Shown here piece after piece: positions 1-7,511 of a stretch of 39,041 nt of DNA. This DNA is from a bacterium. GTDB lineage: Bacteria; Patescibacteriota; Minisyncoccia; Sungbacterales; HO2-52-23. The stretch spans positions 1 to 39,041 of the forward strand of contig JAUYPW010000011.1 in the NCBI GenBank assembly GCA_030697525.1. The letters run 5' to 3'. Every line of letters starts with the position of its first letter. The first letter of the stretch is position 1. Both the position numbers and the translations under genes were made by a program. Under the pieces are notes generated by a model that saw only the letters and a list, made by a program, of their open reading frames with translations, did no database searches and was not told the DNA's origin.

Positions 1-203
1 GGTTCCTGTGCAGTTGGAGGCGCTTGTGCAAACCTCACCATGATTAGCTGCATATTTAGAGAACGGCTTATCATGCCTCGCTTGCGAAAGACTAAACGCA
101 GAATAAGCAAGAATATAAAAATTAAGAAGGACAGCCCTACCAACGGCCAAACGATCGGCCACCAGGATAACCAGAATTCAATTAGATAATAAAAATCTGG
201 CAT
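1..203 (-). CDS. Partial membrane protein, N-terminus only
   Basis: An open frame runs off the left edge of the window. It begins MPDFYYLIEFWLSWW and shows one strong membrane segment (about residues 8-36) followed by a basic stretch with RKRG, so the N-terminus is probably outside or embedded and the rest is cytoplasmic. Its ATG overlaps the TAA of the upstream 147-aa gene by one base (TAATG), which suggests translational coupling and a shared operon. The frame is too short for the ORF track and the C-terminus is missing. I do not recognise a family with certainty. Tryptophan-rich N-terminal anchors of this kind occur in Patescibacteria genes beside VirB4-like ATPases, but nothing in the window tests that. 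Confidence 0.55.
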   Translation of the reverse strand, partial: MPDFYYLIEFWLSWWPIVWPLVGLSFLIFIFLLILRLVFRKRGMISRSLNMQLIMVRFAQAPPTAQE

Positions 204-646
204 TATAATTTCTTTATTTTCCTTAAAGCAATTAGCTTGTCATAGTAGTCATCAACCAGATGGTCGTGTAATTCGTCCAGAAGATATGGATTAGATTTTT
301 GAGCCACTTTCACCGCCTCACTGATGGATTTAGTCAGAGCAATTTCTACCAAGTGTTTGATCTGTTCTTCCCGTTTTTCTTTCTTCTTTACTTCATCAGC
401 CTGTGTTTTTAGGTCGTCGGTCAGAATGTGGGTAACGGCTGGGGCCGCGCCAGATGGTTCCTCGGTGCTAGTTCTTACTTCTTCCACTTGTTTTTGCAAA
501 ACTTCCCGCAAAATTTCTTTTTCTTCCGTGGTTTCGACTTGTTTTTCAGCAAACTGACGTTTTTTCTCATCCAATTTCCGCTCAAGTTCTTTTATTTCAT
601 CTTCTGGAGACGATTCGATTTTGGATTGTAGTGGATTAATGACCAT
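203..646 (-). CDS. Small charged coiled-coil protein, unknown function
   Basis: A 147-aa, very Lys/Glu-rich protein with no signal peptide or membrane segment. Residues about 10-60 and 80-100 look like coiled coil (runs such as EEKEILREVLQKQVEEV), separated by an Ala/Pro-rich linker. The C-terminal third (ISEAVKVAQKSNPYLLDELHDHLVDDYYDKL) is probably a small helical domain. The stop overlaps the start of the next gene by one base, so the two are probably translated together. The overlapping plus-strand ORFs lack this protein-like composition. It is probably a cytosolic accessory or structural protein of the downstream membrane system, but no family was recognised. Confidence 0.6.
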   Translation of the reverse strand: MVINPLQSKIESSPEDEIKELERKLDEKKRQFAEKQVETTEEKEILREVLQKQVEEVRTSTEEPSGAAPAVTHILTDDLKTQADEVKKKEKREEQIKHLVEIALTKSISEAVKVAQKSNPYLLDELHDHLVDDYYDKLIALRKIKKL

Positions 647-654
647 GAGTTTAT

Positions 655-660
655 TATACT
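655..660 (+). promoter_or_regulatory. -10 box of a likely leaderless promoter
   Basis: TATACT lies six bases before the ATG of the glycosyltransferase at 667, which would put the transcription start at or next to the start codon. There is no Shine-Dalgarno in this gap and no convincing -35 box. The same geometry recurs at 24340, 26822 and 36181. Confidence 0.4.
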
Positions 661-666
661 ATAAAC

Positions 667-2322
667 ATGTTAAAGAAAGAATGCATAATAATTGCCGTGA
701 TTCTCTTCCTGGGAGCATTTTTTCGTTTTTATGACCTGGGTAAAACCCCGCCCGGGCTTTATCCGGATGAAGCCATGAACGGAAACAACGCTTTGGAGGC
801 TATATACTCCAACGATATAGGTGTTTATAGTTTTAAAATATTCTATCCCGAAAACAACGGCCGAGAGGGGTTTTTTATAAACTTGCAGGCAATCTCGGTT
901 GCCGTTTTTGGAAACACCCCATGGGCGCTTCGTGTAGTAAGCGCTTTGTTTGGGACACTTACCATATTAGGGCTTTATTTATTGACCAAGGAATTATTCA
1001 AAAATACAGCCATCTCCCTTTTATCCTCTTTCTTTTTGGCTATAAGTTTTTGGCATATAAATTTTTCCCGTATCGGTTTTCGCGCCATCATGGTTCCTTT
1101 TCTTTCTGTCTTTGCGTTATATTTTTTGCTAAAAGGTATTCGCGGGGAAAAAATATGGGATTTTATTTGGGCCGGGGTTTTTACAGGACTGGGGCTACAG
1201 ACTTATATCGCTTTCAGATTTGTGCCGTTTGTGATCCTGATACCTTTACTTTGGTACGCAACGCAAAGCGTAAAGCGTAAAGCGCAAAGCCACAACTTAA
1301 AACTTAAAACTAAGATTTTACATATTGCCCTATTTCTTGTCACAGCCCTGATAATATTCCTACCCCTTGGCCTATATTTCCTCCAAAACCCCCAAGACTT
1401 CCTCGGCCGCGGCGGACAAGTCTCCATATTTTCCGCCCAGTCCCCCATCAAAGAATTTCTAAAATCTAATCTGCTTACTTTGCAGATGTTCTTCTTCAAA
1501 GGAGACTGCAATTGGAGACATAATTTAGCCTGCCAACCACAACTTAACCCAATTGTGGCTATATTTTTTCTTATAGGACTAATCCTATCCTTAAAATCAG
1601 TTCTTACGAAGTCCCACTTCGTAATGGTTTTAACCGACCGCTCGCTATCTGATCCCTTGGCACATCTGGTGCTCTTGTGTTGGATTTTGTTTTTGTCCTT
1701 GCCAGCGACTCTCACCCGTGAGGGTCTCCCTCATGCCCTGCGTTCCATCGGTATGATCCCTCCGGTTATGATTTTAGCCGGACTGGGTTGCTGGTGGGTC
1801 TTGGAAAAAATAGACCTGTGGCTGGAAAATCAAAAAAAGAAATGGCCGGCTTATAAAAATCAGCTCGAACGATTAAATAAAGAAATTGTCTTGCTCGTTT
1901 TAGTTGTCTTTTTGGCCATAACCTACACAACTTATCGCGATTATTTCGTCCGCTGGGCAAACAATCCGAATACTTACTTCGCTTTTAGCACCGATCTTTG
2001 GAATCTCGGAAAATATTTGGATGGGCTTCCGGAAGATGTTCACAAATATATAATAGTCAATTCCTCCGGCACAGAAGTCCGCGGTATTCCCATGCCAGCG
2101 CAAACCGTCATGTTTGCCACCAATTCTTTTGCTCCAAGCAGAAAGGAAAGAAATTTTACTTACGTTGGGCCTGATCAAATTGATAGGATTTTTTTGGCTG
2201 AAAATAAAAAAGCGGTCATCGCTTTTTTGAACGGTGATGACCGTGATTTGATATTTTCTGTCCAAAAAAAATTCCCGGAACTGCGCGTGCGCGTCCCGGG
2301 AGATTTTGTTATTTTAGAGTAA
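667..2322 (+). CDS. GT39/PMT-like membrane glycosyltransferase
   Basis: A 551-aa multi-pass membrane protein of the ArnT/protein-mannosyltransferase superfamily, which transfers sugar from a polyprenyl-phosphate carrier on the outer face of the membrane. The first membrane helix is followed by an acidic loop (GLYPDEAMNGNNALEA), where this superfamily has its catalytic Asp-Glu. About ten further hydrophobic helices follow to residue about 420, then a soluble C-terminal extracytoplasmic domain (about 430-551). The length is normal for the family. It lies next to a second such enzyme at 2921 with a cassette of tiny membrane genes between them. The substrate cannot be told from sequence; lipid A-type or protein glycosylation are both possible. 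Translation is probably leaderless. Confidence 0.8.
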   Translation: MLKKECIIIAVILFLGAFFRFYDLGKTPPGLYPDEAMNGNNALEAIYSNDIGVYSFKIFYPENNGREGFFINLQAISVAVFGNTPWALRVVSALFGTLTILGLYLLTKELFKNTAISLLSSFFLAISFWHINFSRIGFRAIMVPFLSVFALYFLLKGIRGEKIWDFIWAGVFTGLGLQTYIAFRFVPFVILIPLLWYATQSVKRKAQSHNLKLKTKILHIALFLVTALIIFLPLGLYFLQNPQDFLGRGGQVSIFSAQSPIKEFLKSNLLTLQMFFFKGDCNWRHNLACQPQLNPIVAIFFLIGLILSLKSVLTKSHFVMVLTDRSLSDPLAHLVLLCWILFLSLPATLTREGLPHALRSIGMIPPVMILAGLGCWWVLEKIDLWLENQKKKWPAYKNQLERLNKEIVLLVLVVFLAITYTTYRDYFVRWANNPNTYFAFSTDLWNLGKYLDGLPEDVHKYIIVNSSGTEVRGIPMPAQTVMFATNSFAPSRKERNFTYVGPDQIDRIFLAENKKAVIAFLNGDDRDLIFSVQKKFPELRVRVPGDFVILE

Positions 2323-2376
2323 TTTCTTTTTCCAGAAAATAAAGATTACCAATACTGCGATCCCAATTGCAATCAT
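2314..2376 (-). CDS. 20-aa single-helix membrane microprotein
   Basis: A possible tiny gene, too short for the ORF track. It encodes MIAIGIAVLVIFIFW plus a basic tail KKKLL, a complete transmembrane helix with a positive inside anchor. The ATG overlaps the TGA of the upstream 45-aa gene (ATGA), typical of translational coupling, and a GGAG lies just upstream. Its last bases overlap the 3' end of the convergent glycosyltransferase gene. Function is unknown; it resembles in form small subunits of membrane complexes. Confidence 0.45.
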   Translation of the reverse strand: MIAIGIAVLVIFIFWKKKLL

Positions 2377-2510
2377 GGAGTCTCCTTAACAGCTTTATCA
2401 GCCGCGTCTTTGTCCACAAAGGAGCTTCTACGGAAGTGCTTGAAGGCCATCCAAAAAGCAACTACCAAGCAACCCGCCGCAAGCCCCAGAGCAAGAATAG
2501 CGCTAAACAT
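2373..2510 (-). CDS. 45-aa membrane microprotein
   Basis: Starts MFSAILALGLAAG, with one transmembrane helix (about residues 2-22), then a basic/charged cytoplasmic tail. I chose the internal ATG over the longer ORF-track start because AAGGAG lies nine bases upstream and the extension has no membrane-protein character. The start overlaps the end of the preceding 43-aa gene by eight bases and the stop overlaps the next start (ATGA). Third member of a four-gene microprotein cassette. No family recognised. Confidence 0.5.
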   Translation of the reverse strand: MFSAILALGLAAGCLVVAFWMAFKHFRRSSFVDKDAADKAVKETP

Positions 2511-2634
2511 TTTTATGCTCTCCTTTCTTGGATTTACGATGCTCGTACACCACACTGATCACATATAGAATCGCCACAATACCCAGACACAACAATAGTA
2601 CCGATAGAATTTCAAACATATGGTAGCTCATCAT
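2503..2634 (-). CDS. 43-aa membrane microprotein
   Basis: Encodes MMSYHMFEILSVLLLCLG, one long hydrophobic helix (about residues 7-30) and a basic tail EHRKSKKGEHK. It lies inside the longer track ORF 2503-2802, whose N-terminal part is a shadow of the 80-aa gene in another frame. The start overlaps the end of the 80-aa gene by about 23 bases; an internal ATG at 2619 is an alternative. Second gene of the microprotein cassette; function unknown. Confidence 0.45.
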   Translation of the reverse strand: MMSYHMFEILSVLLLCLGIVAILYVISVVYEHRKSKKGEHKNV

Positions 2635-2854
2635 GGTTAGGGGTATTACTCCACCAAGATTCGGGCCCCCGAGTGACTTCCCCCCTAACTCCGGTGCTGG
2701 GTACTTCAAAATTACTAGGAATACCTCGCCATGGTCCCCTAACAAATTTCTTCTTCCTGTCTTTCTTGGTCTTCCAGCTACTGCAGAAGACCATGAGAAC
2801 AACCGCTAGAAGCGCACCACCCAAACCCCAGAATAGTCCAGAAATCCAAAACAT
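2612..2854 (-). CDS. 80-aa small membrane protein, first of a microprotein cassette
   Basis: Starts MFWISGLFWGLGGALL with one transmembrane helix (about residues 3-25), then a strongly basic segment (KTKKDRKKK) and a soluble tail. A clear AGGAGG lies eight bases before the ATG, the best ribosome binding site of the cassette, so this gene probably leads the operon. Three smaller overlapping membrane frames follow on the same strand. It diverges from the glycosyltransferase at 2921. No family recognised. Confidence 0.6.
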   Translation of the reverse strand: MFWISGLFWGLGGALLAVVLMVFCSSWKTKKDRKKKFVRGPWRGIPSNFEVPSTGVRGEVTRGPESWWSNTPNHDELPYV

Positions 2855-2920
2855 GTATCTATCCTCCTCTCTGTATTTTTATATAAATTCTCAAACAGCT
2901 TAATCTAATTATATAATCTT

Positions 2921-4660
2921 ATGAATATTAAGTCAATAGCGGTAGTTTTTGTCCTTGGTGTAATGCTTGTTTTAATGCTTTTCTCCGCAGCCGGCGATTC
3001 AGCCACCATGGATGAACTGGCCCATATTCCAGCTGGGTTTGGATATGTAAAGATGCATGATTACCGCCTAAATCCCGAACACCCTCCTTTGATCAAAGCT
3101 CTATCGGCTTATTCGGCTTGGCTTTTTGCTAAACCGTACTTCCCAACCAACACCGAGGCTTGGCAAAAAGACATAAACGGCCAGTGGACTCAAGGAACCA
3201 TATTTTTATACGAATCAGACAATGACGCGGATAAAATAATTTTCTGGTCTCGTTTCCCATTGATACTTCTGACTATATTTTTAGGAGGTTTGCTCTTCTG
3301 GTGGACTCGCAATAAATTTGGGGAAAATACGGCCTTGCTGACTCTGATTTTATACGCTTTCTCCCCCACCGTTCTGGCTCATGGCAGATATGTAACCACC
3401 GACCTCGGAGCTTCTTTTGGTTTCTTTATAGGACTAATTGCCTTTCTTAAATTCATTGAAAAACCTGTTTGGAAAAATATAGTTCTAGCCGGACTGTCTT
3501 TGGGGCTTGCTCTACTGCTTAAGTTTTCATTGGTTTTGCTTATACCTGTTTTTCTGGCAGTAATTTTTGTTAAAAGCTGGGGCGTTGGATATAAATATTT
3601 ATTCAGTATGGCAGGCAAGACAATTCTTGCCGGACTTGTGGCCATCTTGCTTGTTTGGATTACTTATTTTTTCTTCAATTACAATTATCCTCAAGACAGA
3701 CAGTTATCTGATGCCAAATTTCTTCTTGCCTCCCACCCCAACAAGCCTCTTGCCGAAATGGACTTATGGCTCATGAAAAACGAAGCCACTCGACATCTCG
3801 GCCAATATTTACTCGGATTCCTTATGGTAAGCCAGCGAGCCGGCGGAGGAAATACGGGCTATTTCTTGGGAGAGGTATCGGCTTCGGGCTGGAGATATTA
3901 TTTCCCAGTGCTTTACCTGCTCAAAGAAACTTTAGCCTTTCACCTGCTTACCTTACTTGCCATGGCTCTGTGGCTTATCAAAATCTTAAGGTCAAAAAAT
4001 TTAAAAGTATTTAAAAAGATTGGTTCGTGGGCTAATAATATAAATGAATTTTCTTTTCTCGCTCTTATCATCATTTATTGGGCCTCTTCCATGATTTCTC
4101 CCCTGAACATCGGCATACGCCACGTCCTGCCAACTTTCCCTTTTATTTATATATTGGTTTCCAAAAAAATTACCGAATGGTTCAGATCAAAGAATTTTAA
4201 AGTAAAACGGATTATTGTCGCAATTCTGGTGGCTTGGATGGTTGCAGGAACCGCAAAATCTTTTCCTGGTTTTCTTTCATACTATAATGAGCTGGCCGGA
4301 GGAACTAAAAATGGCTATAAAATTGCCGTGGATTCAAATTATGACTGGGGGCAGGATTTGAAAAGGTTGAAAAAATTCGTGGAACAGAATAATATAGAAA
4401 AAATTGCTGTGGATTATTTCGGCGGTGGAAATCTACAATATTATCTGGGAGATAAATTTGAGCCGTGGCATTCGGCTTTGGGCGTTCCTACGGGAGACCA
4501 GCCAAAATGGCTTGCGGTATCAGCCACTTTCAGACAGGGAGCATATGGTGCTCCCGTGCCCGGATTTGAGAGGAAACCCGAAGACTCTTATCTGTGGTTA
4601 AAGAATTACGAGCCGGTAGCTAGAGCTGGGAAGTCTATATTTATATATAGGTTGCCATAG
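2921..4660 (+). CDS. GT39/PMT-like membrane glycosyltransferase
   Basis: A 579-aa integral membrane protein of the polyprenyl-phosphate-dependent glycosyltransferase superfamily. After a first helix the loop reads DSATMDELAHIPAGFGYV, then DYRLNPEHPPL, the acidic and HPP motifs seen in bacterial PMT-type enzymes. Many hydrophobic helices follow. The C-terminal region carries GYKIAVDSNYDWGQDLKRL, another recurrent motif of this subgroup, leading into an extracytoplasmic domain. Length is normal. TATAAT ends only three bases before the ATG, so the true promoter is unclear. It probably acts with the related enzyme at 667 in surface glycosylation. Confidence 0.82.
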   Translation: MNIKSIAVVFVLGVMLVLMLFSAAGDSATMDELAHIPAGFGYVKMHDYRLNPEHPPLIKALSAYSAWLFAKPYFPTNTEAWQKDINGQWTQGTIFLYESDNDADKIIFWSRFPLILLTIFLGGLLFWWTRNKFGENTALLTLILYAFSPTVLAHGRYVTTDLGASFGFFIGLIAFLKFIEKPVWKNIVLAGLSLGLALLLKFSLVLLIPVFLAVIFVKSWGVGYKYLFSMAGKTILAGLVAILLVWITYFFFNYNYPQDRQLSDAKFLLASHPNKPLAEMDLWLMKNEATRHLGQYLLGFLMVSQRAGGGNTGYFLGEVSASGWRYYFPVLYLLKETLAFHLLTLLAMALWLIKILRSKNLKVFKKIGSWANNINEFSFLALIIIYWASSMISPLNIGIRHVLPTFPFIYILVSKKITEWFRSKNFKVKRIIVAILVAWMVAGTAKSFPGFLSYYNELAGGTKNGYKIAVDSNYDWGQDLKRLKKFVEQNNIEKIAVDYFGGGNLQYYLGDKFEPWHSALGVPTGDQPKWLAVSATFRQGAYGAPVPGFERKPEDSYLWLKNYEPVARAGKSIFIYRLP

Positions 4661-4724
4661 CACGCACCATTTGCCTTATTTAAGCCAATTTTATTGGGAA
4701 ATTGCTTTGAACTGGGCTAAAAAC

Positions 4725-4753
4725 TTGACAAGATATTGGTATGGATGTATAAT
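4725..4753 (+). promoter_or_regulatory. Consensus sigma70 promoter of the structured RNA
   Basis: TTGACA at 4725-4730 and TATAAT at 4748-4753 are separated by exactly 17 bases, a perfect match to the housekeeping sigma consensus in both boxes. It is the strongest promoter visible in the window. No ORF follows within 600 bases, so it most likely drives the non-coding RNA starting near 4760. Confidence 0.85.
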
Positions 4754-5150
4754 TGAAAAATTGACAATTTAATACTGGATATGGTGGCTATCAAGAAAAG
4801 CGGATAATGGTGTACAGTGCACATCGGGTTTGTTTCGCGTTTTGGTCGCGTAACGAGCTCGGGGGAAGCGGTGCCAATTCCGTCTTGAGGACCTATTCTT
4901 GATAGTCACCTTAAAATAAAATCCTACCGCGGGCCGCGCAAGGTAGGTCAGACCCGGAAGAGTTTTTCTGGGCTTGGAATCAGCGGATAGCTCTGCAGAG
5001 GAACCCGCGCCTTTGCAAGGTGAACGGGAAAGACGGACAGGCTGTGCCCGGCGCGCAAAAAAAACTAGCGGTATCTCTATAACAGGGGAGAGACCGCGGA
5101 GAGAATGCTGTGCGCCGGCGCAGCCAAATAGTTGGTTAAAAACTGGCTAA

Positions 5151-5178
5151 GACTAATAGCTCGATCGAGCTATTAGTC
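5151..5178. repeat. Perfect 28-base palindrome within the RNA
   Basis: GACTAATAGCTCGA is followed directly by its exact reverse complement. In RNA it would form a long hairpin within the last-but-one domain; as DNA it is also a perfect dyad. The flanks cagcca and tggctg close the domain around it. Confidence 0.8.
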
Positions 5179-5194
5179 GAGTGGCTGTTTTAAT

Positions 5195-5264
5195 GGGTGC
5201 GCCAGAATCACACCTGCTCCCGATGGGAGATGGTCAGTGATTGCCACAGCATCCACCATTTTTT
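5195..5264 (+). terminator. Rho-independent terminator of the structured RNA
   Basis: GGGTGC (5195) pairs with GCATCC, enclosing an inner hairpin AATCAC..CTCCC GAT GGGAG..GTGATT. TTTTTT follows at 5259. This defines the probable 3' end of the RNA. Confidence 0.6.
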
Positions 5265-5327
5265 CAAGTTCTTTTTCACAACAAATTGAGCGAGTCGACA
5301 GTAGAGCGACTCGGTCTATCAAATGAT

Positions 5328-5353
5328 GAACCTCGCGCTTCGGCCCGAGGTTC
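5328..5353 (+). terminator. Hairpin before the 136-aa gene, terminator or 5' UTR element
   Basis: GAACCTCG and CGAGGTTC form an eight-pair stem followed by TATTATTT, just before the AAGGAGGTG of the next gene. Another stem, CGAGTCG..CGACTCG, lies at 5291-5313. Either a second terminator behind the RNA or structure in the leader of the 5376 gene. I see nothing else in 5265-5375. Confidence 0.4.
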
Positions 5354-5375
5354 TATTATTTAAGGAGGTGCGGAA

Positions 5376-5786
5376 TTGACCAAAAAATTTGCTCTTATAC
5401 TTTTCTTCGTCAGCGCTCTTCTTAATATAGCGCTGGCTGTTGCAATTATTGACTCAAACAATAAGACAGCTGAAAGGCTGGCCAAAGTAGCCTCTCTTGA
5501 ACCAAGGGTGGCTGATCTGGAAAAGGAGGTTCTGATAACTCCAGACCAGATTAAGCTAAGCCCCAATAAAGTAGCAAAGATAATCGCTGATGCCAAAAAA
5601 ATGGAGGGAGTAAGTATTGACCTTAAATTAGAGCCCTCAACAAAAGTTTCTCGGCAGTTATTTATGCAAGGACTTTTTTATCCGATTTTCCAGCAATTTC
5701 ATGGGGCCGATAAATTCAGTCTTGAAAATAGACTCCCCGATTTTCGCCAGATGCAGTGGGCATTTAAACTACGCACGAACCGCTAA
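5376..5786 (+). CDS. Small membrane-anchored or secreted protein, unknown function
   Basis: A 136-aa protein with a TTG start chosen because AAGGAGGTG sits at the right distance before it. The N-terminus MTKKFALILFFVSALLNIALA is a signal anchor or uncleaved signal peptide. Residues 30-55 are a short amphipathic coiled-coil-like helix (RLAKVASLEPRVADLEKEV), and the rest is a small domain of about 75 residues with LSPNKVAKIIADAKKM and an aromatic QLFMQGLFYPIFQQFHG segment. Probably faces outside the membrane. The stop codon falls inside the loop of its own terminator hairpin. No family recognised. Confidence 0.65.
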   Translation: MTKKFALILFFVSALLNIALAVAIIDSNNKTAERLAKVASLEPRVADLEKEVLITPDQIKLSPNKVAKIIADAKKMEGVSIDLKLEPSTKVSRQLFMQGLFYPIFQQFHGADKFSLENRLPDFRQMQWAFKLRTNR

Positions 5787-5806
5787 TGGTTCGTGCTTTT
5801 CTTTTT
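5773..5806 (+). terminator. Rho-independent terminator
   Basis: GCACGAACC GCTAAT GGTTCGTGC forms a nine-pair perfect stem followed by TTTTCTTTTT. It overlaps the last codons and stop of the 136-aa gene. Confidence 0.85.
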
Positions 5807-5884
5807 ATGGTCTTTGTGGTATTATAATAAACAACGATCATTCACAAATAAACTTCCTGTTTCTGTAAAAGTAAGGAGGCGTTT

Positions 5885-6283
5885 ATGAAAGACATCAGGC
5901 GATATATAAGCAGTCATATTCTCACTGCGTTGGGTTTAATTCTGGTCATCTCTGCATATCCTACTGTCTTTTCTAGACCTAGTATGGAAAATCTAGAAAA
6001 TATTACTGGACTTGGCGCGATGGTTCTTATAATCGGACTCCTTGTATCTATTGTTAGTCTGACTATAACCCAAATTTTGCTTATCAAGATCCTGTTAAGC
6101 CAAAACTCTGGCTTTCTGATGAGGAATAGGGAATTTATGGCGACTACCGTAACTTTCTGTATAACAGGATATTTCCGGAAAGATATTAATTTCCTCATGC
6201 TTATAGCTTTAGTGATCATACTGGTAATTTGTTTTATAAACTGCACAAAAATAATTACAAAGACGAATGAGGTGCAAAAATGA
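5885..6283 (+). CDS. Four-helix membrane protein, unknown function
   Basis: A 132-aa protein with about four hydrophobic helices (roughly residues 13-30, 45-70, 85-95, 103-122), a basic start MKDIRRYISSH and a polar C-terminal tail. AAGGAGG lies six bases before the ATG. The stop overlaps the start of the next gene by four bases (ATGA), so the two form a translationally coupled pair that ends at the terminator near 6660. The pair may make a small two-component membrane complex. No family recognised. Confidence 0.6.
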   Translation: MKDIRRYISSHILTALGLILVISAYPTVFSRPSMENLENITGLGAMVLIIGLLVSIVSLTITQILLIKILLSQNSGFLMRNREFMATTVTFCITGYFRKDINFLMLIALVIILVICFINCTKIITKTNEVQK

Positions 6284-6645
6284 GCGCAGAAATGTATGCC
6301 GCACTAATATTAGTGCTTAGTTTCGTGAGTTTCTATTGCTTTACGATATATTTCAGAAATATTTCAATCACCGCCACGGTCTTAATTTGTATAATCAGTC
6401 TAATTTGCTCTGGGGCTTGGGTATATGTAAACTTTGTTCTAAACCTAGTGCCGCTGTTTTGGGCCGGATATTTTGACACCAGAAAGTTTAGTCCAGCCTG
6501 GCGCGGTTTGTTCTTGGGTTGGTGGGTTTGGTTTTTACTGATGATGACCTCAACCGGTCTTACGGCAGTTGCTTCTTTTCTGACCCTATTTGATCTTTAC
6601 AACAAAAGGATCAGTCTAAATATAAAGAAATCGGCTCGCAAATAA
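6280..6645 (+). CDS. Small membrane protein, partner of the preceding gene
   Basis: A 121-aa protein with three to four hydrophobic helices (about 5-25, 30-50, 52-65, 80-105) and a basic tail (NKRISLNIKKSARK). A central motif WAGYFDTRKFSPAWRGLFLGWW joins two helices. Its ATG overlaps the upstream stop by four bases, so its translation probably depends on the upstream gene. A hairpin terminator follows at once. Function unknown; no close family comes to mind. Confidence 0.6.
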   Translation: MSAEMYAALILVLSFVSFYCFTIYFRNISITATVLICIISLICSGAWVYVNFVLNLVPLFWAGYFDTRKFSPAWRGLFLGWWVWFLLMMTSTGLTAVASFLTLFDLYNKRISLNIKKSARK

Positions 6646-6663
6646 TCTTGCGGCCGATTTTTT
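6628..6663 (+). terminator. Rho-independent terminator
   Basis: AAATCGGC and GCCGATTT close a hairpin with an inner CGCAA/TTGCG stem, followed by a run of six T. It overlaps the end of the 121-aa gene and separates it from the convergent ftsQ. Confidence 0.8.
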
Positions 6664-6675
6664 AATACCAAAAAA

Positions 6676-7500
6676 CTATTTAAACTTATAAAAAATTTTA
6701 TTCCCGAAACGAAGGTCCACATAATCAAGCAGGGGGCGTTTTTCTTTTATCTCTTTTTCTAAAACAGCTTTCAGCAGTTCAAATATCTTTTTGAAATCAT
6801 CTCCGGTATTTAGGTACAATCTAACTCCTTCGGAATTTACAGCCTGTATTTCGCGAGGAATCTTGGAAAAAAGATCGTAACTCACCAAAAAAGATCCGGT
6901 AAAAACAGAAGAGGCCCGAGATGCTTCCTCAAACTGACGAATCAGATCATCCGTAAAGACTTTTGCGCCGGGTTTAAGCGCCTTATTATCCACTTCAACT
7001 TTGGGTATAAGATGGCCAGTGGATTTGGGGGCTTCTTCATAAACCACGCCCTCTTTATCCAAAAGAAAGCAGTTCTGATCTTCTCCCCGCTCGCAAAGTA
7101 TACCGAACAAACCTCTTTCCGATATTTCTATCATCAGCTTATCAGGAAAATCTTTGGATACCCTGATTTTTTCCACGCGAGGAAATTTTTCTTTTAGATT
7201 GGCGGTTAGACTTTCTTTATTTATAAAAAAATATAAGTCGTTAGGCAAAAATCCGAATCGAAATCCTTTTAAATATTCTGAAACAGTCTCTCGTAATAAA
7301 CTCTCCTCAAGAGCCACTATTCCGGAAAACTCAATCCTCTTTATACGCCAGTAATCCCATCTTGCCAGCATCAAAAATCCCCAGAAAAGTAGAACAAGTA
7401 TCACGAAAAAACCAAGAACAAAAAAGTTAGTTCTCTTTTTTTTTAGAGATTTTTGTTTAAAAAACTGTGGTTCTTTGGGGGTGTAAATTATTCGGCTCAA
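6676..7500 (-). CDS. ftsQ: FtsQ/DivIB-type cell division protein
   Basis: A 274-aa bitopic membrane protein: basic cytoplasmic N-terminus, one transmembrane helix (about residues 26-47), then a POTRA-like domain beginning IKRIEFSGIVALEESLLRE and running to about residue 125 (FPDKLMIEISER), then the FtsQ beta domain. FtsQ bridges early and late divisome proteins outside the cytoplasmic membrane; in CPR genomes it typically lies close to cell-wall genes, as here downstream of alr. The start is a TTG directly after an in-frame TAG, with no Shine-Dalgarno; a 146-base palindromic element ends 12 bases upstream. Identification rests on architecture and motifs, not on high identity. Confidence 0.8.
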   Translation of the reverse strand: MSRIIYTPKEPQFFKQKSLKKKRTNFFVLGFFVILVLLFWGFLMLARWDYWRIKRIEFSGIVALEESLLRETVSEYLKGFRFGFLPNDLYFFINKESLTANLKEKFPRVEKIRVSKDFPDKLMIEISERGLFGILCERGEDQNCFLLDKEGVVYEEAPKSTGHLIPKVEVDNKALKPGAKVFTDDLIRQFEEASRASSVFTGSFLVSYDLFSKIPREIQAVNSEGVRLYLNTGDDFKKIFELLKAVLEKEIKEKRPLLDYVDLRFGNKIFYKFK

Positions 7501-7511
7501 ATACTAGTGTA

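Larger units (their letters stand above)
4760..5264 (+). ncRNA. Large structured non-coding RNA, class unknown
   Basis: About 500 bases without a credible ORF follow a perfect promoter and end in a hairpin plus six T. Base pairing is dense. A first domain is closed by GGTGGCTATCAAGAA (4783) with TTCTTGATAGTCACC (4896), 15 pairs with one G-U. Hairpins with CCTACC/GGTAGG and GCGGTATCTCT/AGAGACCGC follow, then a cagcca/tggctg-closed domain containing a perfect 28-base palindrome. GC content is higher than the AT-rich neighbours, as for stable RNAs. I looked for RNase P, tmRNA and SRP signatures. Some 3' bases resemble RNase P (TGATTGCCAC) and there is an SRP-like GGTCAG..CCGGAAG, but the diagnostic conserved blocks are absent. 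Identity stays open. Confidence 0.7.

Noticed and set aside
2503-2802. Track ORF of 99 aa as one gene
   Set aside because: Its N-terminal half is out of frame with the well-supported 80-aa gene on the same strand; only the last 43 codons look protein-like.
4760-5264. RNase P, tmRNA, SRP RNA or cobalamin riboswitch as the identity of the structured RNA
   Set aside because: Only short resemblances were found (TGATTGCCAC, GGTCAG..CCGGAAG, GGGGGAAGCGGTGCC). The required conserved blocks, the tRNA-like part of tmRNA and a regulated gene directly downstream are missing.
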